Assembly: GCA_030544215.1 (NCBI GenBank)
Contig: JARZZO010000016.1
Coordinates: forward strand, 57,019,501-57,083,500
Direction of reading: 5' to 3'
Source of the DNA: Zantedeschia hybrid cultivar
Taxonomy: Eukaryota; Streptophyta; Magnoliopsida; Alismatales; Araceae
DNA length: 64,000 bases
The translations under genes and the position numbers were made by a program. Shown piece after piece: positions 11,850 through 21,817 of the stretch (position 1 is the first letter of the stretch; each line of letters starts with the position of its first letter). The notes below the pieces were generated by a model. It had not been told where the DNA came from. It saw only the letters and a list, made by a program, of their open reading frames with translations, and did not search any database.

Positions 11850-11860
11850 AAGTGGGAGAT
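11850..11860 (+). promoter_or_regulatory. Polypurine tract of Copia-A
   Basis: AAGTGGGAGAT directly before the 3' LTR, the usual Copia plus-strand primer site. It follows the RNase H stop by a few bases. Confidence 0.85.
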
Positions 11861-13429
11861 TGTTAGTATTAGATGGTCTCAAAGCCAATCCGATTCAGTT
11901 TATTAATAAATGACATTAATTCATTGTGTGTAATTAATTCGATCCATCTTTATCGTATTACGATGAAGTCCATGAACATGTGCAATAATGTTCGGATTAT
12001 GATGAGATCATAATTACGGGACCGAAGGTTTATAAACACATGTTCTTAATTGTTCCTAGTCATAGGATGTTTGAGAAGGACATCAAACATTCGGATAGAC
12101 TAGTATAGGTTACTTCAGCTCATATGATGAGGGCGACTGATCCTATAAGTCACTTGTGTGGAGATACTATACTGGACCTGTAGGTGCTTATTGGCGAATT
12201 AGTTCACTGAACTGATCCGACTTTGAATCGTTGGATGGTAAACACCTCACTGTTAACCAACTCGGTTCTTTTGTCACGGTTGCGTAGATGATCCTTGGAA
12301 CTGAAACGCCAAAGATATCTTGTTGGTAGGTTTCTGAACTTTGACCTTGACTAACGAATCCCTAACCATGGATTATCAATAAGTCAAGTAATCGGGTTCA
12401 GAGAAATGTCCTCGAAGGTAATTGTGTGTTCAATACGGGATCAACTGCTCTCGGTAGTTTGAGAGAGAATGTTCCAGGAATGATGCGCTTAAGTCCCTGG
12501 CCAGGGCAGACTCTGTATCAGATAAAGAGTTATCCGATATAGATTAGCGGCATCTGATTCAAGTGAATCGACCGGCTAGGGTTTAACAGTAAACCATACC
12601 CTAGGTCGATTCGGGAACATTGCACGGATGAAGGATTATATCCGTGCGGTAACCGTTGACGGAAAGGTTCCAATAGAGGGTTGCGATAACTCCAGCGCCA
12701 TCCAGGATCACGCGATGTTGCTTGGCATCCAACGTGATTGAAAACCCGTCCGAATTTATTGTAGGACATTAAATTCAGCTGATTAATTAAATATAATGAT
12801 ATTAATTAATTTAGTGGGTCCGTAAAGAGTTACTGGGCTTAATGGGTTATTAACTGGACTGGTAATTGGGCTTAGAGGGTCACACGCAAAAGGTTTTCAA
12901 GTCGATGGATAATCCGACAAGATTTAGGATAAGTCTGGGTTTTTACGAAAAACCGCAAACATACTTATTATAAAAGAACCGATACTACGTCGGGGGCCAG
13001 CAACCCTGACCTAGCTGTCGTTCTTTTTCTCTCTCTCCTCTCTTCTGGACTTGCGACAGGAGGTGGCCATCTGGAGGCTCTGTTTCGACTCCCGACTGCT
13101 CCTCCTTCCGTCCGACGGGAGATTCCGAATCCACATGTCGCGGCGGATTACGCACAGCCAGACGGGATCCACGAATGCCGCATTAAGCGAGGAGGCGAGG
13201 ACGATCCATCGCCAGGAGAACCGCGTGGATACCGCTAGAGGCTGGGCACCTGCGCGGCTTGCGACATCTCTTCGACGGAACCGGAAAACGAACGTGGATT
13301 CGAATCCGCACAAGGTAAATCCAATTTAATCCAGTATTATTTTGTTAATCGAAACGGGATGGATCTGATCCCGAAATAATTTTATTCCGCTGCGTTTTTC
13401 GGTCGGATCTCGACACAGTGATCCCAACA
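11861..13429 (+). repeat. 3' LTR of Copia-A
   Basis: 1,569-bp LTR with canonical TGTTAG..CAACA ends, aligned to the 5' LTR throughout. It is followed at 13430-13434 by TGTTG, the right target duplication. Confidence 0.93.
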
Positions 13430-13434
13430 TGTTG

Positions 13435-13969
13435 TACTATCCACAATGCTATTAAATCTTTGGGGACCGAAGTTATGATCATATATTACAAGGAGTTGCA
13501 AGTCCTATGAGATAGGTATTCTTTGGTTATATTATAGTTTGTTGTGCTATCCACAAGGCTGTAGTATAAGTCATTGAGATTATGATGCCAACAAGAGGAT
13601 CGTTGATGTCTCTCGTTCTGTATATCTAAGGATTATACAATCCGTCGAAAATTAGTGGGAATTAAAACTTGATCAAAAGTCAATATCTTGTTTTAATAAT
13701 TAAACACCTCCTAAATAAATTTTACTTATCTCCTGTAGGTTAGAATATCGTCGAATAACCCACCCCGTGACATATTTGATGTCAATCGTTTGACACGCCC
13801 GAATTATTTGGATCGGCTCAGAAACCTGAAGATTGTCCTCAAGTCTGAGCACATTGCCTACATCCTTGAAGATGATTCTCCTGCTGAACTGGCATTAGAT
13901 GCCCCTGAGACAGAGATGATCGCATATGAGAAATGGAAGGAGGACTCCACTTTGGCATAATGTTATATA
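13435..13969 (+). pseudogene. gag: Copia-B leader and gag, N-terminal part
   Basis: Continues the older Copia element after Copia-A. The leader runs to about 13740, and gag then begins at 13745 with the start ATG mutated to ATA. The reading S-S-N-N-P-P-R-D-I-F-D-V-N-R-L, then LRNLKIVL and AYEKWKEDSTLA, matches Copia-A gag. A stop (TAA) falls at about 13958. The last five bases, 13965-13969 (ATATA), are the left target duplication of the solo LTR. Confidence 0.82.
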
Positions 13970-15543
13970 TGTTGGGATCCGGGCAGGACGCGAAGAACGC
14001 AGCGAAAACAACAAATAAAATTATCCTGCCCGATGCCTGTTGATCCGATTCGGAACGAAAATTAAAATGTAAAAATCGGGTTGTAATCTAATTACCGTGT
14101 GCAGATTCGAATTCGCTTCCGTCGAGGCGATGCCGCGAGCTACACAAGTGTCCGGCCTCTAGCGGTATCCACGCGATCCTCCGCGGTGGTTCGTCTTCAC
14201 TTCCTCGTCCGTATTAGCTCGCTCGCTGAAGATCCGTCGCCGCAACGATGTCCGGAAACCTGCGGACGGGAATTTCCGACTTTCGAGAATTGAGCGTGGC
14301 GGTGACGGAGACTATTCCAGCGCCTCGAACGGGGTGCCTAGAGGAGGAGAGAGAAAGGGGGGGTGACAGCCAGTATGGGGAAAACCCTGGAGCTTAGCCC
14401 AAGGTTTCTCAACAGCGCATATATATATAAAGTCGGCGTGACTTTTCACAAAAGTCCCCGAATTAATATAAATCCCACTTACATACCACCGATTGAGAAT
14501 CTTATTGCGTGTGCCCCTCTAGGCCCATTTATTAGTCCGATTTTCAGTCCGTTAAGTCTAATAACTAGTTATTGACTTATTGTAATTAATTAATATCTTG
14601 ATATTAACTAATTACTTAGCCGAATTAACATCGCATGTGAATTCGGTTGGACTTCTGATCAAGTTGGGTGCCAAGCAACACCGCATGATCTCGGAAGGTA
14701 ATGGGGTTCAGCAACCCACTCATGGAACCTGTCCGTCCACAGTTACTGCGTGGCTATAATCCTTCGTTCACACAATGCTCTTGAGTTAACCTAAGGTATG
14801 GTCAACTGTCAAAACCTAGATGGTCAACTCACTTGAATTAGACTCCCCTGTACAATATCGGAAAACATCTTTTCTGATATTATTTCTGCTCTGGCCAGAG
14901 ACTCCTGCGGATCTATTCTACAACATTCTCTCTCCAGTTACCTGAGAGCGAACGATCCTTTATTGAACACACAATCACCTTCGAAGGTCTTCCGCTGGAC
15001 CCGATCCTTTACTATTAGAGATCTCGTGGATAGGGATTCGTAGGTCAAGGTCAAAGTACAGAAATCCACCGACAAGGTGTCTTTGGTGTCTCAAGTCCAA
15101 AGATCAACCACGCCACTGTTACGATGAATCAAGCTGATTGATAGTTAGGTAAATTACCATTCGGCGATTCATGTCGGATCAGTTCAGTAAACTCATTCCC
15201 CAATGAGCACCTACAGGTTTACTATTGTGTCTCCACACGAGTAACTAATGAGATCAGCCACCCTCATCATATGAGCTGGAATAACCTGTACTAGTCTTAC
15301 TGGATGTTTGACGTCCTTCTCAAACATCTTACGACTAGGAACAATTAAGAATATGTGTTTATAAGTCATCAGTCTCATTATTATGATCTCATCATAATCT
15401 GATGACTATTGCACATATTCATAAACTTTATTATGCGTAATTATTAATATGCCGATCTACATAATGAATTTAATGCCATTGACTAGTGCACTAGAATGAA
15501 ATAAGTGCCTAATGATTGGCTTAGAAGACACCTATATCCATCA
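13970..15543 (-). mobile_element. Solo LTR, Copia-A family, reversed
   Basis: 1,574 bp reading TGTTGGGATC at its left end, the reverse complement of the Copia-A LTR end, and closing ATATCCATCA at 15543. The length matches the Copia-A LTRs. It is flanked by ATATA (13965-13969) and ATATG (15544-15548), a 5-bp duplication with one change. Removing the insert and one duplication restores the gag alignment with Copia-A base for base across 30 nt. The ends are those of a single LTR with no internal region, as left by LTR-LTR recombination. It carries a TATA-like run near 14420-14430 (minus). The open frame at 14099-14293 is LTR sequence. Confidence 0.9.
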
Positions 15544-15548
15544 ATATG

Positions 15549-15950
15549 ATTGTCTTTATGAGCAATGAGTTGCAAAGATAGTATGAGAACATGGATGCCA
15601 AGGCTATCTTGCTCTATTTGCAGGAGTTGTTTGAGGAGCAAACTAGGGTAAAGAGATATAAGATATCTAAATCCCTGTTTAAAGCTCAGATGGCAGAGAG
15701 ATCTTCAATTCAGACCCATGTGCTGAGAATGATTGGGTGAATTGAGAGGTTAGAAGCCATTGGGATTCCTTTACCCAAGGAGATGCACACTGACCTCGTC
15801 CTTGCCTCACTCTCTGCATCATATACATCGTTCATTAGTAACTTCTACATGAACGAGTTATACACTTTTTTGGTTGAGCTTGTTAATATGTTGAAAACTA
15901 CAGAGGGCAATCTTGTGAAAGAAAAGCCTAATGTCCTCTTTGTTGGAATG
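15549..15950 (+). pseudogene. gag: Copia-B gag, C-terminal part
   Basis: Resumes gag after the solo LTR: MSNELQR, then DAKAILLYLQELFEEQ, KEMHTDLVLASL and ELVNMLKTTEGNLVKEKP, ending at FVG about 15950. Contains stops (for example at about 15576 and 15737). The element breaks off here; beyond is unrelated minus-strand Gypsy sequence, so the rest of Copia-B is deleted. Confidence 0.85.
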
Positions 15951-16340
15951 CGAGGTGTAGCATCACTGGCGAGGGCTCCAAGCAGCCGAGCTCCTTCACT
16001 ATGATGAAGAAACTGATGGTTAATCGCCACGAGTTCGGCATTATCAGCCTTAGCACCAGTTGACAGTAGTTCAAAATCTGCTCAACGCATGTCGGGAGCG
16101 ATACCGGAAGCCCGCCTCAAACATGGCCTTATAAGCCATGAACGAGTGGCTCCTCCTGTCGTAGATCCGCTCCTCATCACGAGGAACACTGAGCCTATAC
16201 TCTTATGAAATGTTGAACTTTGTTTGGATGTCCGCCAGGCGCCTTTCCGAACACACTGACGGCTGCATTGCCTCGCGGTTGGCCTTAACCCTTCTAGCGT
16301 ATGACATGTCCCTAGATACTTGCCCTGCGCCGCGAGCCAT
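15951..16340 (-). pseudogene. Gypsy gag-like fragment
   Basis: Minus-strand reading from an ATG at 16340: MARGAGQVSRDMSYARR, later FMAYKAMFEAGFR, then in another frame LNYCQLVLRL, MPNSWRLTISFF and VKELGCLEPSPV. These blocks match the plant domain often labelled putative plant transposon protein, found as gag-like N-terminal sequence of Ty3/Gypsy elements. There is one in-frame TAA and one frameshift. It is truncated at 15951 against Copia-B gag. The LTR of the same element is probably the sequence to the right (16340-17250), also minus. Confidence 0.7.
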
Positions 16341-17250
16341 TGGGACGCAAAGAGCAGAGAAGTAGATGGCTCGAGGGGCTTAAGGAAGGAAAGTCTGAGC
16401 GAAAGTATTGAACAGGAGACTCGAGCAGAGATGGCCTTTGGTCCTTATCCCCTTCCGAATCTTACGAGAAGTGTCCATTCGACAGGAACGTTGCGCCTCC
16501 TTTGACAGGTGAAAAGTCGCCCCGCCATGGGCAGGTGCGACTATCGAACTAGTGCCCACGCTTAGGTGCGACACGTATGATGTTCAAATCGTGACCTCCC
16601 ATCCTTAAACGAAGGGGCGGGATGTTTCTCGCCGACTTTTAGTGCGCCAACCCACTTGCGGTTCGACTGCTCCAAAGGCCGTGCCCCTGCCCTTTAGAGC
16701 AGAGGGACTAGTGAGAGGGCCCAATCTCGCTGGCCATTTGCTAGGTGGGCCGGCTCACTAAGGAACGCCCTGACTTGTTTTTAGGGTCCGATGGGCTTTT
16801 CAACTAGTTGGCCCATGCAGCCAGTCTCCAACAGGAAGCGCCTCAATCTGAAGCGGACCTCGACGTCTAACGGATGTCGGGAGACTTCCTACCAAAGGAA
16901 CTCTCCTTTAGATCAACTACAGAGTGTCTCAGATAGGGGAAGCTAGAGTCCCGTCCCGCCTGGGGTTTGAACCATGTTTCCCTCAATACGTTCCTCGTTC
17001 GGACTCAGCTACTGCCTAAGACCTGCCCTTATAAAAGGGACCTCCGGGTACCCTCAAGAAGGCACGTTCTACACTCGAGTCTTTATTTTCTCCTTGTCCC
17101 GACATACTCTGACTTACGCATCGGAGGGGGTTCCCCCGAGTCGCAATCGAGATCTCCTCTGACTTGGTGTATGCTTTATAAGAGCATAGAGAGTATTATG
17201 TGATCTAAGGAGTCTCAGCCATCTAATTTAGAGCAGACGAATCTCTGACC
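16341..17250 (-). mobile_element. Gypsy 5' leader/LTR remnant
   Basis: GC-rich non-coding sequence upstream (minus strand) of the gag-like fragment. Near 17015-17140 the minus strand shows the layout of many plant Gypsy LTRs: CTCCGATGCGTAAGTCAG, then about 80 nt later CCTTTTATAAGGG, a TATA region. I could not place the exact LTR ends or a primer-binding site. Open frames here (for example 16967-17203) have no recognisable product. Confidence 0.5.
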
Positions 17251-18060
17251 CGACACAAATACTTATAAGAATCAGAAATTAAAAGAATCTTTTAAATATT
17301 TTCAAATAAATCTGTAGTAATTATTTTCAAAAGGAATCCTTCCACAGCCACACCTTAAGCTTCATCGGAAATGGGTCATTCCTCACATGTGCGCTTCTAG
17401 ACCCACAACTGATTGCCTCAATTTTAGAACCATTTTATTAAATTCCGAAATGTTTTATATACAGGCAATATTGCAGAAAAGATGAAATCAATCACCGCTT
17501 CGGCCCGAGCACATCTGAACAAACAGCCCCACACTCGCTAAAATCGCCGAACTTTGCTCAGATTTTTCATTAATAAGCCTTATAAAAGAAGTAAACACAA
17601 AAGAAGACACCTTTTGCCACTGCCAAAATTAAGATGAAAGATCACAGTTGTCTATATTATGAAACATCCAAAGTACTCCAACTAATGAAACATCTACGCG
17701 TGCAAAAGGGAACGGAGAGTAGAAGTGGCCAGAAATGGTGTAGACCACTTTGTCTCAATCTTGGTGCGCCCAGAAATGGTATAGCCGGTGGCCGGGTGAC
17801 TGGTGAGGTGAGGTCCCTTGGAGGGATGGGGAGGGGGTACTTATCGAGGCTTTGGAAGGGACCGTCGCCTTCACGGCCGACGTGCATGGTGTGGAATCGT
17901 GGAGCGTCGCCTTCTTGCCCGGGGGGCTTGCGTGGAAACTCGTGTGGATTTTTCTGCTGATGAGAAGGAGATGTCTCTCTCGAGTGCCGGTGGGATGCGC
18001 AGGGACCATCAGTAAGGGTTAACACCAAAGTTGATATGATTGTGATATATGCAACTCAAG
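17251..18060. other. Unassigned intergenic sequence
   Basis: Non-repetitive looking sequence without a recognisable gene. 17640-18030 is GC-richer and open on both strands but shows no domain. It may be upstream sequence of the gene at 18495 or a decayed captured fragment. Confidence 0.4.
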
Positions 18061-18062
18061 AG

Positions 18063-18148
18063 CACCACGCATCCACGATTCCACACCATGCGTGGTGTAT
18101 TTCTGCAGAAAGTATCTGAAACCCACCTGGAGATACTTTCTGCAGAAA
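18063..18148. repeat. Two adjacent perfect inverted repeats
   Basis: First pair: CACCACGCAT (18063-18072) and ATGCGTGGTG (18088-18097), 15-nt spacer. Second pair: an 18-bp arm TTTCTGCAGAAAGTATCT (18100-18117) and its exact complement (18131-18148), 13-nt spacer. A third related phrase (AATACTTTTTGCA) follows near 18160. They lie about 350-430 bp upstream of the ORF at 18495. Confidence 0.8.
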
Positions 18149-18429
18149 CCAACTTGGAAATACTTTTTGCACTGCTGGATGGATTTCTACAGAAAGTCAT
18201 TTTGGAATAGATTCGAATCACTTGTAGTCTTCATTAGACCGAAGAGAGTCAGTACTCACCGGTAGGGGTGCCGAACTTTCGGAATGGCTCCAAAAGTCAG
18301 CAAAACCTTACGAAGAAGTTTCCTCGGGAACAGACTAACGTCACCTCGGTTGTTCAGTCGGTCACCTGGGCATCATGTGAACTGAGAAATAACATCTCAG
18401 TTTTAGAATCTCTGGGGTTTACCGAATGT

Positions 18430-18438
18430 CTATATATA
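18430..18438 (+). promoter_or_regulatory. TATA box for the ORF at 18495
   Basis: CTATATATAC lies 57-65 bp before the ATG at 18495, giving a short leader of about 30 nt if transcription starts at the usual distance. The strong match and position support the ORF as a real gene. Confidence 0.5.
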
Positions 18439-18494
18439 CCCCCCCGGGGAGACCAGCAACTGACACAAGATCCATGCAGGCTTCCAATTAGCAG

Positions 18495-19064
18495 ATGGTG
18501 AGGTTTTTTGGCCTTGGTTTGAACCAGCTTGGGGGCGGCGCCCTGCTCGCTGAGGACCTCGAGATGCAGCTGCCCAGAGATGGACCGGAATTCGTCCCCG
18601 CCGGCGGTGGCAACGCCGGAAAGTATCTGTTGCAGGTCACCTTCAGGATCTCCTCACTGGCGGCGCTGCTAAACTCCATTGCCATGTTGAGCCTCTTCTT
18701 TGTTGCGGCAGAGGTGATGAGGACGTCGGCGTGGCCCAACGGTGCGGGGCCGCCCGCGCCGGAGCACCCATTCCAGTACGGTACGTTGCTGCTAAACTTG
18801 GCTTTCTTCGCAGCTTCACTGGTGGTATCCATAATATCCGCCGCGGCACTCTACGGCGATCCGTCCACCCAAACTGGCGGCGGCGCTTTGATCAGATGCG
18901 CGGAACGATGGCCCGTGGTGCTCCTGTGCGAGGCCGTCGCCCTACTCGTCCTCACCTACGCCGTCCTGGGGTGCCGCCTCATCACCGTCGCAAATGCAGC
19001 GGCAGCCTTGCTGCCAGCCGTGGTTCCGCACCGTTACTTGCCCAGTGACTCTGCGCACGTGTGA
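18495..19064 (+). CDS. Hypothetical small membrane protein, intronless
   Basis: 189-codon open frame, GC-rich, with plant-like coding composition that contrasts with the AT-rich flanks. Residues 1-48 are mostly soluble and glycine-rich. Three hydrophobic stretches follow, at about 50-73 (starting FRISSLAALLNS), 95-119 (YGTLLLNLAFFAASLV) and 140-164 (PVVLLCEAVALLVLTYAV), joined by short loops; the first loop is Pro/Gly-rich. This predicts a three-pass integral membrane protein. I do not recognise the family. The first ATG of the frame lies 57 bp downstream of a TATA box. The MULE insertion is only 470 bp downstream of the stop. It could be a lineage-specific gene or a solo exon of a larger one; no polyadenylation signal is clear. 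Confidence 0.55.
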   Translation: MVRFFGLGLNQLGGGALLAEDLEMQLPRDGPEFVPAGGGNAGKYLLQVTFRISSLAALLNSIAMLSLFFVAAEVMRTSAWPNGAGPPAPEHPFQYGTLLLNLAFFAASLVVSIISAAALYGDPSTQTGGGALIRCAERWPVVLLCEAVALLVLTYAVLGCRLITVANAAAALLPAVVPHRYLPSDSAHV

Positions 19065-19532
19065 CAATTACGTGATCCTGGTTTCTGTATGCAGTCCTGC
19101 CGCCAAACAGGATCCTCGGGATCCTTTTGTCTATATTTTAGTCGACCTTCATATTCAACAAAAAGAAGGTAAACATGTCATTTAGACGACTAATTCCCGA
19201 GCTTCCACTGAAAGGTTATTTAATCCCCGCCCTACTAATCTGACAAGCGCCTGCTGTATTGTCAATTTTAACAGCCTTTAGTCGTGATCAAGGCTATATT
19301 TCAACCCCAAATTCATCTTAAAATAAGGAATCCTTCGCAGCTGTACATGATCAACCAGCACGAACGCCAATAATATATCAGATATACATTTTTGTAGAAA
19401 CTGCAATTCCTTTTTTTTTACAAAGCCCTTAGGACCATTTTACAAGGCTAAAACAAGAATAACACCTAGAAGGAACACGGACTCATTAGATCAAACTCAG
19501 AAATGATAAATCCGACAGTCATGATGTGCTAT
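19065..19532. other. Spacer between membrane-protein ORF and MULE
   Basis: Low-complexity and AT-rich sequence with no gene seen. Presumably holds the 3' untranslated region of the upstream ORF. Confidence 0.5.
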
Positions 19533-19541
19533 ATAATGTTT

Positions 19542-20964
19542 GAGTCCGGTTCCTCTCAGTAGAACTTTGGAGGGAACTCCAGCAGTAACCAACGAGAGTC
19601 TGCCACGTGTTCTCTTAACTTCCCAAGCTAACTTTGCCACCGCCCCATCCCCTCTCGTTCCTTGACGCACCGGTTTCTCCGGTTTCCCAGTTACTAAGAC
19701 CTCTTTCTCACTTTCCCCCCTTTTCCTCTCTCCCTTCCTCTGCTCGTGCCTGCTCGTTGCCGACGAAGAAGTTCCTTCCTTTGCCTCTCTCCCTTTGTTC
19801 GTTCCCGACGAAGTCTGCCGCCCCTCTCTCTGGGCCGGATCCGTTCCTGACGAAGAAGACGTGCGCTGCCCTCTCTCCTTTCCTCTGCTCAATCCTGCTC
19901 GTTCCCGACGAAGAGGTGTGTCGTCCCTCTCTCCTGGCCGGAGCAGCCCGTTCCTGACGCAGAAGACGTGTCCCGCCGCTCTTTCCCTTCCTCTGCTCAC
20001 CGGTATGTGTTCCCCGTATCCTTCTCTATTTCCTCCTCCTCTCTGATCCCTCACGCCACCCATACCCTTCTACTGCCGACTCCCTCCCTGACTCCTCTCC
20101 ACCCCTGCTGCCGCCCTTGCCCACCTCTCCCTCCCCATAGACCTTCCCCCCATCTGCCCCTTTCTTGTTTTGCCGAGCCTGTGGCCTATACTGGGGCTTT
20201 TGGTATGCTCCAGCACCCTCTCAAACCATCAAGCAAAGCCCTTGCTTCAGCCAAAAAAATTGTCCCAATGGCATAAAAGTTAGCAAACGCAGCATGTATG
20301 TGTCCGTTTTTGTCCCTAATGCAACCTTCTCCACTCCATGCGCCAGGATTTATCTTTTGAATCATTATTTTACGGTATTTTAATGGCCCTTAAGTGAGGA
20401 ATATATGGTTAAATTTCTATAGATTTTGGACTTTGATAAATCATAACCAAAGTGCTAGTATTACTCTTGAGGAACCACTCTATTATGGTCTTATTCCGTT
20501 ATCAAAGTGATGACTAAAGAACGTCCCTGGAAAATACCTCTTTTCGAACTACAATTGTCAATTAACCATGAGAGATATGTGTGCAATTTTTTATTTATTT
20601 TTAAGTTTCAAACGTATAGGAGACCATCTGAAGAGTTGAGAGGTATGTGTCAAGTTTGAATTTGAAAGAATGTAGGATGCCAAAGAGCCTACAAGTCAGT
20701 GGTATCGGACTTTTCTTGCAAAGCAGAGATTCCGGGTTCAAATCCGTCTCCTGTAGTCTTACAAGAGGAGGGATTTATTCTTCGAAAAAAAAAATTATTA
20801 GAAAAGACATTTGAATGTCAAATTATATATTTTCTTCGTTAAAAAAGCTCTATAAATACTTCTGATATAAAAAAAATGTAAGAGTACATTTGTAATTTTT
20901 TTTTCTCTGATTTGAACCAAATGGTGAATTGAGCGACTCTGGTTGCCACTTGCCACTAATGAAG
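19542..20964 (+). repeat. MULE left terminal inverted repeat
   Basis: 1,423 bp, complementary to 26774-28196; any position x here pairs with 47738 minus x. The outer half (19600-20160) is a pyrimidine-rich GC-rich block with open frames on both strands; the inner half is AT-rich. The open frames (for example 188 codons on the minus strand) are repeated in the other arm, have no domain and are probably not genes. Confidence 0.95.
20686..20770 (+). repeat. tRNA-like / SINE-like unit in MULE left arm
   Basis: Box A-like GTCAGTGGTATCGG, then box B-like GGTTCAAATCC at 20735-20745, followed about 40 nt later by a poly-A run. This is the arrangement of a tRNA-derived SINE. The same unit sits inverted in the other arm (box B at 26993-27003). 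Confidence 0.55.
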
Positions 20965-21810
20965 CTGCTAAAGGAGTGAAGAGGAGGGTAGAGAAAGGTC
21001 GTCCCAGGCGAAGAATAAAGTCATCTCTCGAGTTGAAATCGAAAAAGACACGAAGAAGACAAGTGGTTACTACATCAGAATAGACTACTACTCCATGTCC
21101 TTTGACTACCGTTGGTCCTTACTTTCAAGCATAAAACTCTTCTGCACCATGGGTGAAAGAAAATTTTATTTATCATCCTCAACATATGTCACAATTACTT
21201 CAGGTACTTCACCAACAGAGAAATAGTTACTTCAATTTGATTATTTATCTTCCTAACATTTAAATTCTAATGTAGGATGTGGAAACTGCTGCTATTAGGT
21301 CCTTTGCACAAAATTGAAGTGCAACAAGTGGAATGCAAGGCTAAAGTGTGAAGCATTTACTATTGAAGAACTTCTTTTTGTGTATATATGACATATTTAA
21401 GACACTTGTATAGATGACAAACAAAAGATCTTTTTTGTGCAGATCAAAAGCAGAAATAGAAGTTTAAGAAGCCTTCACTTTTGTAGAACTTCATTTTTTG
21501 TATGTATGACAGATCCAAGACGTTTGTATAGATGACAAACAAAAGATCTTTTTTGTGTAGATCAAAAGAAGAAATAGAAGCATAAGTATTGAAGTGTGTT
21601 CTAACACTATCATTGTTATTATGAATGAGTTGTTATATAGTTCTGAATGGGTGTTTTAAATCAAATAGAAGTAGTTGGATGTCGTCAATAGTATCGAAGT
21701 GCGGAGTTACTATTCATTTTCCAGTGATTAAATACACATTAGATCATTTACATGCGATGTTTTGGTGTTATATGAAGTTTATACTTCCTCTTTCTGTCTT
21801 TCCTTTCAGA
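20965..21810. other. MULE internal, left part
   Basis: A short plus-strand reading near 20964-21065 gives KGRPRRRIKSSLELKSKKTRRR, basic and similar in style to the tail of FAR1/MULE-type transposases, then a stop. The next 700 bp are AT-rich, with a direct repeat near 21370-21570 (GACAAACAAAAGATCTTTTTTGTG twice, about 120 bp apart). No intact gene. Confidence 0.35.
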
Positions 21811-21817
21811 CATGAGC

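Larger units (their letters stand above)
3208..13429 (+). mobile_element. Copia-A: nearly complete Ty1/Copia retrotransposon
   Basis: A 10.2-kb LTR retrotransposon in Ty1/Copia order. It consists of a 5' LTR (3208-4789), primer-binding site, long leader, gag (with a partial leader-gag duplication), protease, integrase, reverse transcriptase and RNase H, polypurine tract, and 3' LTR (11861-13429). It is flanked by a perfect 5-bp duplication TGTTG (3203-3207 and 13430-13434). The two LTRs differ by about 12 substitutions in the first 245 bp plus one 13-bp indel, so the insertion is not very recent. gag and RNase H style suggest the Angela/Tork branch; this is a family-level guess. Many stop codons make it defective. 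It sits inside Copia-B. Confidence 0.93.

Noticed and set aside
19497..20063. 188-codon Arg/Gly/Ser-rich frame, repeated at 27675-28241
   Set aside because: Sits in the MULE arms and extends past the element end into different flanks; almost all differences I saw between copies change an amino acid, so there is no sign of selection on protein.
20690..20762. Functional tRNA gene
   Set aside because: Box A and box B are present, but I could not form an acceptor stem or a proper anticodon arm; a tRNA-derived SINE head fits better.
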